A stretch of DNA of 27,625 bases, from assembly GCA_016234155.1 (NCBI GenBank), contig JACRGZ010000101.1:1-27625 (forward strand). The letters run 5' to 3'. This DNA comes from Nitrospirota bacterium. GTDB lineage: Bacteria; Nitrospirota; 9FT-COMBO-42-15; HDB-SIOI813. Shown here piece by piece: positions 6,735-13,828 of this stretch; position 1 is the first letter of the stretch; every line of letters begins with the position of its first letter. A program made the position numbers and the translations under genes. The notes under the pieces are model-generated. The model saw only the letters and a program-made list of their open reading frames with translations. It searched no databases and was not told where the DNA came from.

Positions 6735-8780
6735 ATGTTCACAAAAAAGCTTAAAAATATAAGGATTCGTCTGCTTATAAACAGTGCGGTTATTCTGTTA
6801 TCACTTTTATGTCTCATATTGTCACTCTTTTTGGGATGGGGGGCATATAAGGAGAGAATTACAGCGATAAGGTTGTCGAAGATGAACGAGATGGCTGACA
6901 GGATTATTGCAGCAGCGGCACAGGAGGCATTGGAGCGTGGTCTGACGGCTACAGCGCTCTCAAGTAGTGATGGGGTTAGTGCCGGTGTTATAGAGAAGAT
7001 ACAGGAGGCTCGTGGCAGCGGGGATGCCGCGCTAAGCGAGGCCATATCCATTGCCCAGGAGATAGCGGCTAAAGAACCTGTATCCAGATTTTCCATCATC
7101 CTTTCTAACGTCACCCTGGCACATAAGAACCTTCTTGAGGCACGCAAATGGGTGGACAAGAGTCTCGAGAGTAAGGCGATGTACATAGAGCCCGGTGATT
7201 GGTTCAATAGGGTCACTGTTCTTATTGATAGTGCGGCAAGACTGCGTCAGGTGGCCTTTGCCTCCACCAAGCCGTTAGAACAGATTACCTATGATAATCT
7301 GGTATTGAAGCAGGCCGTATGGCTGATCTCTGAGAATATGGGGAGGGAGCGGGGCACAATTGGACCAATAATAGCTGCCAGAAAGTCTATTGAACCGGCC
7401 GTGATGGAAAAGCTCAAGGCATATCAGGCAGTAGTGAAATTAGGTATAGCAGATATCCTTGAACTGAAAGAGGCCAAGGGTATAGACCCCAGGGTAACAC
7501 AATCCGTTGAGGTTATGGAGAATGCCATAACTCGTTTCACTGATACACGCATGGATGTTTATCAAGCGGCAGAGAGAGGGAATTACCCCATCAGCCCCAA
7601 GGAATGGATTACCATGTCTACGGAGACTATTGATAAGGTGCTTGCGGTCTCAAAGGCGGTGACTGATGTGAATAGAGAGAAGGCTGAGGAGATAATGGGG
7701 GAAAATTTTCGGGGTATGGCGGTGGCAATTGTGCAGATAGTCGGCTCGATGTTATTTATGCTTTTTGTGTTGATCCTTGTGCATGAGAAGGTAAGGCGGA
7801 TTGAGAGGCTGCGCGACTCTATGGTTGAGTTATCGAGTGGTGATGGGGATCTGACTTTCAGGTTAGATACAAGTTCAGAGGACGAGATTGGTAAGACTGC
7901 AGAGGCATTTAACTCCTTTATGGATCAGCTTCATGGTATCATAAATCAGGTAAAAAAAACGACTGATCAGGTCGCCTCTGCTTCTACTGAGTTATCGGCA
8001 ACGGCGGAACAGATGGCAAATGGTTCTACAGAGCAGAGCCAGCAGGCGATGCATGCGGCGTCAGCCATAGAGGAGATGAGTCTCTCTGTGACTGAAGTTG
8101 CAAAAAACGCCTCTGAGATGGCCCGCTTCTCAAAAGGGTCCAATGAGATAGCAGAGAAGGGCAGCGAAGTTGTAAAAGAGAGTGTGGCCGGTATGCAGAA
8201 GATAGCCCGCTCTGTTAATGAGGTTGCCAGGGTTATAGAGACCCTGGGGGCAAGTTCTACGCAGATTGGTGAGATTGTATCTGTGATAGACAATATAGCA
8301 GAGCAGACGAATCTTTTAGCCCTTAATGCTGCTATTGAGGCGGCGCGTGCTAAAGAGGAGGGTCGTGGGTTTGCTGTGGTAGCAGACGAGGTTCGTAAGC
8401 TCGCTGACCGCACTACAAAGGCAACATCTGAGATTGCCTCGATGATAAAGACTATACAGGCGGACATTCAGAGGACAGTGACTGTCATGAATGAGGGCAC
8501 AAGTGAGGTGGAAAGTGGAGTGATGTTGGCACATAAGTCAGGAGAGGCGCTCAGGCAAATAGTTGAGGATGCCCAGAAGATAACAGATATGATACTACAA
8601 ATTGCTACCACAGCAGAGGAACAGAGTTCTGTATCTTCTGAGATATCAAGGAACGTGGAAAAGATATCCTGTCTGAGCCAGGAGAACAATACTGCAGCAT
8701 CTCAGACCGCCAGGGCATCAGATGACCTCCTTAACCTTGCTACAGGGCTCCAGCAGATGGTAAGCAGATTCAAGGTGTGA
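6735..8780 (+). CDS. Methyl-accepting chemotaxis protein with large periplasmic helical sensor
   Basis: This transmembrane chemoreceptor of 681 residues signals to CheA/CheW. A first membrane helix at about 13-36 and a second at about 328-349 enclose a ~290-residue, apparently all-helical periplasmic domain. That domain contains two ERG motifs (67-69 and 205-207), which resembles the NIT nitrate/nitrite-sensing fold, though I am not sure of that. HAMP follows at about 350-403, then a long cytoplasmic coiled coil with the conserved signalling tip at 520-556 (EQTNLLALNAAIEAAR). No C-terminal CheR-tethering pentapeptide is present. ATG 6735 is chosen over the upstream 6579 because it has GGAGG at 6720-6724 and leads directly into a normal N-terminus. 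The 3' end overlaps the convergent c-di-GMP gene by 63 bp. Confidence 0.93.
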   Translation: MFTKKLKNIRIRLLINSAVILLSLLCLILSLFLGWGAYKERITAIRLSKMNEMADRIIAAAAQEALERGLTATALSSSDGVSAGVIEKIQEARGSGDAALSEAISIAQEIAAKEPVSRFSIILSNVTLAHKNLLEARKWVDKSLESKAMYIEPGDWFNRVTVLIDSAARLRQVAFASTKPLEQITYDNLVLKQAVWLISENMGRERGTIGPIIAARKSIEPAVMEKLKAYQAVVKLGIADILELKEAKGIDPRVTQSVEVMENAITRFTDTRMDVYQAAERGNYPISPKEWITMSTETIDKVLAVSKAVTDVNREKAEEIMGENFRGMAVAIVQIVGSMLFMLFVLILVHEKVRRIERLRDSMVELSSGDGDLTFRLDTSSEDEIGKTAEAFNSFMDQLHGIINQVKKTTDQVASASTELSATAEQMANGSTEQSQQAMHAASAIEEMSLSVTEVAKNASEMARFSKGSNEIAEKGSEVVKESVAGMQKIARSVNEVARVIETLGASSTQIGEIVSVIDNIAEQTNLLALNAAIEAARAKEEGRGFAVVADEVRKLADRTTKATSEIASMIKTIQADIQRTVTVMNEGTSEVESGVMLAHKSGEALRQIVEDAQKITDMILQIATTAEEQSSVSSEISRNVEKISCLSQENNTAASQTARASDDLLNLATGLQQMVSRFKV

Positions 8781-10547
8781 GACAAGTATCCTGATAAATA
8801 TATCCACGACATTCGGGTCAAACTGTGTTCCGGCACATCTCCGAAGCTCGGCAATTGCAGCCTCTACAGGTAACGCATTCCTGTATGGCCTGTCAGTGGT
8901 CATTGCGTCATATGTATCTACTACCGACAGGATACGGCAGGCAAGGGGTATCAACTCTCCGCAAATGCCATCAGGGTACCCCTTCCCGTCATAAAACTCC
9001 TGATGGTGGCGTATCAAAGGCTTTAGATTTTTCAGCGTCTCAATGGGGGAGATGATCTTTTCCCCGATCTCTGCATGCCGTTTCATTATCTCAAACTCTT
9101 CTGGTGTCAGCTTCCCGGGTTTGTTGAGGATATGATCAGGTATCCCTATCTTCCCTATGTCATGTAGCAGGCACAGATATACAAGCTCCTCCTGCTGATG
9201 CACCTGCATCCCCACCTCACGGGCGATCTGTTTTGCATATTCAATCACCCTTTCCGAATGGCCGTTTGTATAATGGTCTCTCGCATCAAGGGCGCTGCTT
9301 AACGATGTTACTATCTCATAGAGAGATTGGGGGGATGAGTCGACAGAGAGCATCTTTTTCAACTGCCCTGTCAGGTCTGCCACAATCACCTGGCTGTTAT
9401 CAAACCGCCGCAGGGTCTTTATGGCAAGAAATGTCTCAAATATCTTCTGATTACATACATTCAGATCCCGCGTCTCGGTGTGGTCGAAGGAAAATATCTG
9501 ATCCCCACCTTTGTACTTCGCAAGGTACATCGCCTGGTCTGCAAACTGCAGCAACATGGCTGAGTCATCAGTGTGATAAAGATAGGTCCCCAGACCTATA
9601 CTGATACTTACCGGCATATTCCCTTCTTTATACCCCTCTCTTATCTTCTTTATTATCCTGTTGGCTACCAACTGTCCCTGATCCTGGGATGCCTCGGGGA
9701 GGAGGCATATAAACTCATCACCCCCATAGCGGGCAACTACATCCACTGACCTTGTATTATCCTTCAGAGACCGGGCTAATTCACGCAGCGCCTTATCACC
9801 GTAATGGTGTCCATGTGTATCATTTATAGCCTTAAAGTTGTCCACATCTACCATCATTATGGAAAATGGCTTCTGTGTCCTCTGGGAACGCATCACCTCT
9901 TCCTGATAACGTTCAAGAAATGCCCTGTGATTCAGAAGATTGGTCAGCCCGTCTGTAGTCGCCTGAAGTTTTATCTGCTCATAAAGTTGTGCGTTTTTTA
10001 TGGCATTAGCCGATGTGTTGGCAACGACCTGGCAGAATCTTATCTCTCTCTGGGTAAACTTATGTTTCCCCTTCCTGACCTTTAAAAACAGGGTCCCTAT
10101 TATCTCTTCCTGATAGGCAATAGGTACAACTAAAAGTGATCTGATATGTATCTGATTAAGCATCTCCCTTACATCATTCATGAGGGGGTCATCGTTTATA
10201 TCATCTATTACCACCGCCTCCTTGGTCTCCAGGACCCTGCATATCTCGGGATATTTCTCCAAATCTATCTGAAGATGGTCAATACCGGGATCGTCATGAG
10301 AGGCTATCACATACCCATATTTGCGCTGGCCGTCAATAAGGATTATGGAACACCTGTCTGCATAAATATACTCACCCACCTTGCTGACTATGGTCATCAG
10401 TACCTCGTTTATTTTTAGAGTGGAGGAGACACTCTTGGTTATTTCAAGTATTATCTCCAGCTCTTTTTTATCTACCAAAAGGTCTACGAGCTTAATATAG
10501 CGGCATATATGATGGGGAATGGAATTAAGGAACGATGTGATTTTCAT
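8718..10547 (-). CDS. GAF-GGDEF-HD-GYP cyclic di-GMP turnover protein
   Basis: This soluble signalling protein of 609 residues can in principle both make and degrade cyclic di-GMP. A GAF sensor occupies about 30-185. The diguanylate cyclase domain (about 196-355) has an intact YGGDEF at 274-279 and an inhibitory-site RSVD at 266-269, exactly five residues before the motif. The phosphodiesterase HD-GYP domain (about 408-590) keeps HD at 462-463, HH at 514-515 and GYP at 523-525. Both catalytic halves look active. The start is placed at ATG 10547 behind AAGGGG rather than at 10622, because the upstream 25 residues look unrelated and overlap the promoter of the neighbouring regulator. The last ~20 residues overlap the chemoreceptor gene on the other strand. 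Confidence 0.92.
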   Translation of the reverse strand: MKITSFLNSIPHHICRYIKLVDLLVDKKELEIILEITKSVSSTLKINEVLMTIVSKVGEYIYADRCSIILIDGQRKYGYVIASHDDPGIDHLQIDLEKYPEICRVLETKEAVVIDDINDDPLMNDVREMLNQIHIRSLLVVPIAYQEEIIGTLFLKVRKGKHKFTQREIRFCQVVANTSANAIKNAQLYEQIKLQATTDGLTNLLNHRAFLERYQEEVMRSQRTQKPFSIMMVDVDNFKAINDTHGHHYGDKALRELARSLKDNTRSVDVVARYGGDEFICLLPEASQDQGQLVANRIIKKIREGYKEGNMPVSISIGLGTYLYHTDDSAMLLQFADQAMYLAKYKGGDQIFSFDHTETRDLNVCNQKIFETFLAIKTLRRFDNSQVIVADLTGQLKKMLSVDSSPQSLYEIVTSLSSALDARDHYTNGHSERVIEYAKQIAREVGMQVHQQEELVYLCLLHDIGKIGIPDHILNKPGKLTPEEFEIMKRHAEIGEKIISPIETLKNLKPLIRHHQEFYDGKGYPDGICGELIPLACRILSVVDTYDAMTTDRPYRNALPVEAAIAELRRCAGTQFDPNVVDIFIRILVSHLESAYHLLEPCSKVKEVI

Positions 10548-10579
10548 ACCCCTTACTTTTCGGATAACAAAAAAATCTC

Positions 10580-10607
10580 TTGACAGGGGGAAATTAACTG
10601 GTATAAT
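10580..10607 (+). promoter_or_regulatory. Near-consensus sigma-70 promoter of the Rrf2 regulator gene
   Basis: A perfect TTGACA (-35) at 10580-10585 and a perfect TATAAT (-10) at 10602-10607 are separated by 16 bp, about 35 bp upstream of the Rrf2 start codon. Transcription would start near 10614, at the edge of the inverted repeat at 10615-10628. Confidence 0.8.
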
Positions 10608-10614
10608 TTCTATA

Positions 10615-10628
10615 ATTCCCATCGGAAT
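10615..10628. promoter_or_regulatory. Candidate Rrf2 operator, ATTCC-N4-GGAAT
   Basis: A perfect 5-bp dyad separated by 4 bp lies at the expected transcription start, immediately downstream of the -10 box, where a bound repressor would block initiation. Several Rrf2-family repressors bind short AT-flanked dyads of this general kind and regulate themselves. I did not find the same dyad before aprA. Function is inferred. Confidence 0.5.
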
Positions 10629-10642
10629 AGTAGGATTTAAAT

Positions 10643-11086
10643 ATGAGGTTTTCAGTCAAAAGCGAATACGCAGTGACAGCATTATTAGATATGGCCATCC
10701 ATGCCGATAGGGGGCCTATTCATGTAAGGTCTATTGCGAGCAGGCAGGCTATCCCAGTGAGATTTCTTGAACAGGTTATGGCATCACTAAAAAAGGCAGG
10801 TATAGTAGAAAGTATCCGTGGGGCCCAGGGCGGATATGTCTTGTCACGGGACGCAAAGTCCATTAATGTTGCCCAGATAGTTGAGGCGATTGAGGGGCCC
10901 ATCACTCCAATGGATTGTACTGCAGAGGCCGCTGAATACAGGTGCCTGCAGATGAAGGGATGCGTTGTCAAAGAGGTATGGGAAGATGTTAAAAGGGCTA
11001 TTATAGATGTCCTGAACAGAGCGACCATAGAGGATATGTGCAAGAGAAAAAGGGAAAGAGAGGTAACAGTTATGTATCATATATAA
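10643..11086 (+). CDS. Rrf2-family transcriptional regulator, probable Fe-S sensor
   Basis: This 147-residue winged-helix DNA-binding protein belongs to the family of IscR, NsrR and CymR. The N-terminus VKSEYAVTALLDMA and the wing region IRGAQGGYVL (about 57-66) are typical. Three cysteines follow as C-x8-C-x5-C in the segment from about 92 to 107. This spacing is close to, but not the same as, the IscR pattern C-x5-C-x5-C, so cluster binding is likely but unproven. Start ATG 10643 has AGGA upstream. It lies 283 bp before aprA on the same strand, so it is a candidate regulator of the sulfate reduction genes as well as of itself. CymR of Gram-positive bacteria gives a precedent for Rrf2 control of sulfur metabolism. 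Confidence 0.9.
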   Translation: MRFSVKSEYAVTALLDMAIHADRGPIHVRSIASRQAIPVRFLEQVMASLKKAGIVESIRGAQGGYVLSRDAKSINVAQIVEAIEGPITPMDCTAEAAEYRCLQMKGCVVKEVWEDVKRAIIDVLNRATIEDMCKRKREREVTVMYHI

Positions 11087-11097
11087 AATACTAAATT

Positions 11098-11185
11098 CTA
11101 ATATCTAAATTCAAAATCCAAATGTCCTAAACCGTTTTTAATTTTGAATTTACAATTTTGAATTTATTTAGGATTTAGATATTAG
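11098..11185. repeat. AT-rich palindromic intergenic repeat after the Rrf2 gene
   Basis: The outer arms CTAATATCTAAAT (11098-11110) and ATTTAGATATTAG (11173-11185) are perfect complements, and inner arms AATTCAAAAT (11109-11118) and ATTTTGAATT (11141-11150) are too. Related words continue on the far side of MITE-B (11315-11345), suggesting that MITE-B was inserted into this tract. It could form a cruciform or act as a weak transcription attenuator; no T-run terminator is present. Confidence 0.75.
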
Positions 11186-11314
11186 AGGTTCTTGCAAAAG
11201 TCTGTGTCATCCCCGAAATCTTCTATCGGGGATATGATTTTCTGTAATAAAACACTAGATTCCCGCTAAAACCATGCGGGAATGACAACATTTTTATACT
11301 TTTGCAAGAGCCTC
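11185..11314. repeat. MITE-B copy 1 (130 bp, terminal inverted repeats)
   Basis: The element begins GAGGTTCTTGCAAAAGT and ends ACTTTTGCAAGAGCCTC, giving inverted repeats of about 17 bp with one mismatch. It holds two internal hairpins: ATCCCCGA/TCGGGGAT and ATTCCCGC/GCGGGAAT. A copy of the same length, about 90% identical by eye, lies at 20843-20972. Both sides carry ATTA, a possible 4-bp target duplication. It encodes no protein and sits between the regulator and aprA. Confidence 0.88.
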
Positions 11315-11369
11315 ATTAGGATTTAGGATTTAGAAATTAGGATTTTATAACCAAGAAGGGGGCATATCA

Positions 11370-13088
11370 ATGGAAAAGAATGTTATTGAAACAGATATCC
11401 TTATCATCGGCGGAGGGACAGCAGGATGCTTAGCCGCAGTAGAGGTAAAGGAGCGTTTTCCAAATCTTAGTGTAACTATAATGGAAAAGGCGCACATAGA
11501 CAGGAGCGGATGCCTTGCAGGCGGTATGAATGCCATAAACGCATACCTTAACCCCGGCGAGACACCTGAGAGCTTTACCAAGTATGTCAGGTTCGACTCA
11601 TGCGGTCTGATCAGGGAAGACTTAGTGATGAGTATGGCTGAACTGTTCGAGTATTGTGTAAAAAAGGTTGAAAAGTGGGGACTTCCTATCCTGTGCGACG
11701 AAAAGGGTAACTATATCCCCCGCGGCCGATGGAATATAAAGATAAACGGTGAGTCTTTAAAGCCCATTATCGCAAAGGCGGCCAAAAATGCAGGGGCAAG
11801 AATCTTAAATTGGGTTGCGGCTACCAACTATCTAATGGTGGATGGAAAGGTTGCAGGTGCAATGGGTTTCGGCATAAGGAATGGTAATTTCTTTGTCGTG
11901 AAGGCAAAGGCAACTATAATTGCCACCGGCGGTGCCGCAGGGATATATAAACCGAACAACGCACATGATGCACAACATAAGACATGGTATTGTCCATATA
12001 ACACAGGCGCAGGGTATGCAATTGGTATAAGGGCAGGGGCTGAGATGACGAGTTTTGAGATGCGCTATATCGGCCTGCGGGTCAAAGATACTATTGCGCC
12101 AACAGGTACTATAGCCCTCGGGGTAGGCGCCCCCCAGATTAACTCAAAGGGTGAAAAGTTCATGGCAACAAAATACGCCCATATCGGCGGAGACGGCGCA
12201 CCCACGCCATACAGGTCACATGGTCCATTGCAGGAGATAAAAGAGGGGCGCGGTCCTGTATACTTAGACACCCGTCACATATCACCTCAGCAGGCAAGAG
12301 ACCTCAAGTCTGCATTCCTCGACATGTATCCCTCTATGGTACTATACTGGGCAGCTAATGAGATCGACCCTTCCAGGGAGCCTGTGGAAGTCCAGACTAC
12401 AGAGCCTTACATAGTAGGTGGGCATACCCAGTCCGGTTATTGGGTGGATATTAACCGCAAGACGACGCTTGAGGGTCTGTATGCCGCCGGTGATGTGTCC
12501 GGAGGCGCCCCTTATAAATTTGTAAGCGGCTGCTGGGCAGAGGGGGTTTTAGCCGCAAGGGATGCAGGGGAATATGTCCAAAGAATTAAACATGCGGAGA
12601 TACCGGAAGAGGCTGCGAATAAAGAACAAGAGAGGGTATTTACGCCGCTCCTTAACCATACCCACAAAAAGGACGGGATAAGCTCATATGACATGGAGGT
12701 GAGACTCCAGAAGATAATGGAGGAATATGCAGGCGGTGCAGCAACATTCTATGAGGTGAATGACGAGAGGCTCCTTGTCGCTAAAAGACGTCTTTCTACC
12801 CTGCCGGACCAGTTTCAGTACCTACTCGCAGAAGACCTCCATGAGCTTATGAAGGCTCATGAGGTTATTGACAGGGTTTATGTTGCCCAGGTCCTTGTGG
12901 AACATATGTTATACAGAAAAGAGACAAGGTGGCCGGGGTACTGTACGAGGACTGACCATACAGAACGGGATGATGAAAACTGGCTTAAATTTGTAAACTC
13001 GAGGAGAGATCCGGTAACGGGTAATATTGATGTATTCACAAGGCCTTATGAGCAAACAGTGCCAGGAGACAGGTATAAGCCGAGGTAA
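11370..13088 (+). CDS. aprA: Adenylylsulfate (APS) reductase alpha subunit
   Basis: This FAD protein of 572 residues carries out the two-electron reduction of APS to sulfite plus AMP together with AprB in the cytoplasm. The FAD-binding GGGTAG is at 14-19. Segments shared with known AprA proteins include AGGMNAINAYL, RWNIKINGESLKPI, the Arg in LRVKDTIAPTG and the His in EPYIVGGHTQSGYW, positions that correspond to substrate-contact residues in the archaeal enzyme. It is about 80-90 residues shorter than dissimilatory AprA (~660), which fits the compact form seen in operons used for assimilation. The ATG at 11370 follows AAGAAGGGGG. A fumarate-reductase-type flavoprotein with a different substrate is the alternative, but the neighbours aprB and sat argue strongly for APS reductase. 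Confidence 0.9.
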   Translation: MEKNVIETDILIIGGGTAGCLAAVEVKERFPNLSVTIMEKAHIDRSGCLAGGMNAINAYLNPGETPESFTKYVRFDSCGLIREDLVMSMAELFEYCVKKVEKWGLPILCDEKGNYIPRGRWNIKINGESLKPIIAKAAKNAGARILNWVAATNYLMVDGKVAGAMGFGIRNGNFFVVKAKATIIATGGAAGIYKPNNAHDAQHKTWYCPYNTGAGYAIGIRAGAEMTSFEMRYIGLRVKDTIAPTGTIALGVGAPQINSKGEKFMATKYAHIGGDGAPTPYRSHGPLQEIKEGRGPVYLDTRHISPQQARDLKSAFLDMYPSMVLYWAANEIDPSREPVEVQTTEPYIVGGHTQSGYWVDINRKTTLEGLYAAGDVSGGAPYKFVSGCWAEGVLAARDAGEYVQRIKHAEIPEEAANKEQERVFTPLLNHTHKKDGISSYDMEVRLQKIMEEYAGGAATFYEVNDERLLVAKRRLSTLPDQFQYLLAEDLHELMKAHEVIDRVYVAQVLVEHMLYRKETRWPGYCTRTDHTERDDENWLKFVNSRRDPVTGNIDVFTRPYEQTVPGDRYKPR

Positions 13089-13102
13089 GGTTAATAAATT
13101 AA

Positions 13103-13211
13103 AAATTTAAAATGTAAAAAGCAAAATTATAATTTCAAAATTGAAGTTCAAAATTCAAAATTTTGCATTTTGAATTGCAATTTTGAATTTTTATCTTTAA
13201 ATTTTAAATTT
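13103..13211. repeat. AT-rich palindromic repeat between aprA and aprB
   Basis: The outer arms AAATTTAAAAT (13103-13113) and ATTTTAAATTT (13201-13211) are perfect complements. A central hairpin has arms AATTCAAAAT (13152-13161) and ATTTTGAATT (13167-13176) around a 5-base loop. The same AATTCAAAAT/ATTTTGAATT words occur in the repeat at 11098-11185, so the two belong to one family. It fills most of the aprA-aprB gap and leaves the aprB Shine-Dalgarno free. Confidence 0.75.
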
Positions 13212-13248
13212 CCATTGCTGATTAGTTTAAATATAAGGAGGAAATAAG

Positions 13249-13632
13249 ATGCCGGTAATTATACATACAGACAAATGTGATGGATGTCACGGGTCAAAAA
13301 ATCCGCCCTGTGTGAGGATGTGCCCCGGGGATCTTTTGATGAAAGACACGAAGAGTGGAAAGATATTGATGCGGGACCCGGCAGAATGCTGGGACTGTCT
13401 ACCTTGCGTTAAGGTATGCCCACAGGAGGCCATTGAATTCAGGCTCTCTTATCAGCTCGGATTCCATACCGCAAGGTTGCTGCCGCATATACACGATACG
13501 AGGGATTTCATAACATGGGAGCTTATAGATACCAAAGGTAATGTGGATAATTTCACTATAAGGACAAAGATCCTCCCTGTTGAGCTTGACGAGAAGATAG
13601 AGGGCGTGACACCGGCGGATTACTCGATATAG
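13249..13632 (+). CDS. aprB: APS reductase beta subunit, two [4Fe-4S] ferredoxin
   Basis: This 127-residue electron-transfer subunit feeds electrons to the FAD of AprA. Eight cysteines bind two [4Fe-4S] clusters: C10, C13, C21 and C25, then C47, C50, C53 and C57. The long gap between C13 and C21 (CDGCHGSKNPPC) and the CWDCLPCVKVCP motif are characteristic of AprB. The C-terminal ~60 residues (ITWELIDTKGNVDNFTIRTK) match the AprB tail that wraps around AprA. It is slightly shorter than dissimilatory AprB (~150). The Shine-Dalgarno AAGGAGG lies about eight bases before ATG 13249. It is separated from aprA by a 160-bp AT-rich palindrome and from the reductase gene by a C-rich repeat, yet all run in the same direction. 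Confidence 0.93.
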   Translation: MPVIIHTDKCDGCHGSKNPPCVRMCPGDLLMKDTKSGKILMRDPAECWDCLPCVKVCPQEAIEFRLSYQLGFHTARLLPHIHDTRDFITWELIDTKGNVDNFTIRTKILPVELDEKIEGVTPADYSI

Positions 13633-13643
13633 GAAAGGGCATT

Positions 13644-13828
13644 TTCAGGTGAACCCCCATGAGCCATGGCTCACAAAGGATTATGAAAATCCCCCTTAAT
13701 CCCCCTTTTTTAAAGGGGGACTTATAATTCCCCCCTTTAGAAAAGGGGGGTAAAAGTCCCCCTTTTTTAAAGGGGGATTTAGGGGGATTATGGGGTAAGG
13801 GGGGATTTGAAAGGCATTTTCAGATGAA
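13644..13828. repeat. Compound C-rich palindromic repeat, copy 1 (aprB-sir spacer)
   Basis: Blocks of CCCCC and GGGGG separated by T- or A-runs make nested hairpins such as CCCCCTTTTTTAAAGGGGG. The left border carries GTGAACC, CATGAGCC, GGCTCACAAAGGA and ATGAAAAT; the right border ends GGCATTTTCAGATGAA. The same borders recur, inverted, at 17177-17372 and partly at 24110-24260, so the whole unit behaves as one mobile or amplified element. The right border contains the sir start codon. Confidence 0.8.

Noticed and set aside
7967..8467. 166-residue open frame antisense to the first chemoreceptor
   Set aside because: Opposite the conserved signalling tip of the receptor; composition is rich in Ala, Ser and Ile from the complementary heptad pattern.
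10548..10622. 25-residue N-terminal extension of the c-di-GMP enzyme
   Set aside because: It would overlap the strong promoter and operator of the Rrf2 gene, and the ATG at 10547 has its own purine-rich site.
13680..13790. C-rich repeats considered as a CRISPR array
   Set aside because: Units are palindromic and differ in length, there are no regular unique spacers, and there are no cas genes.
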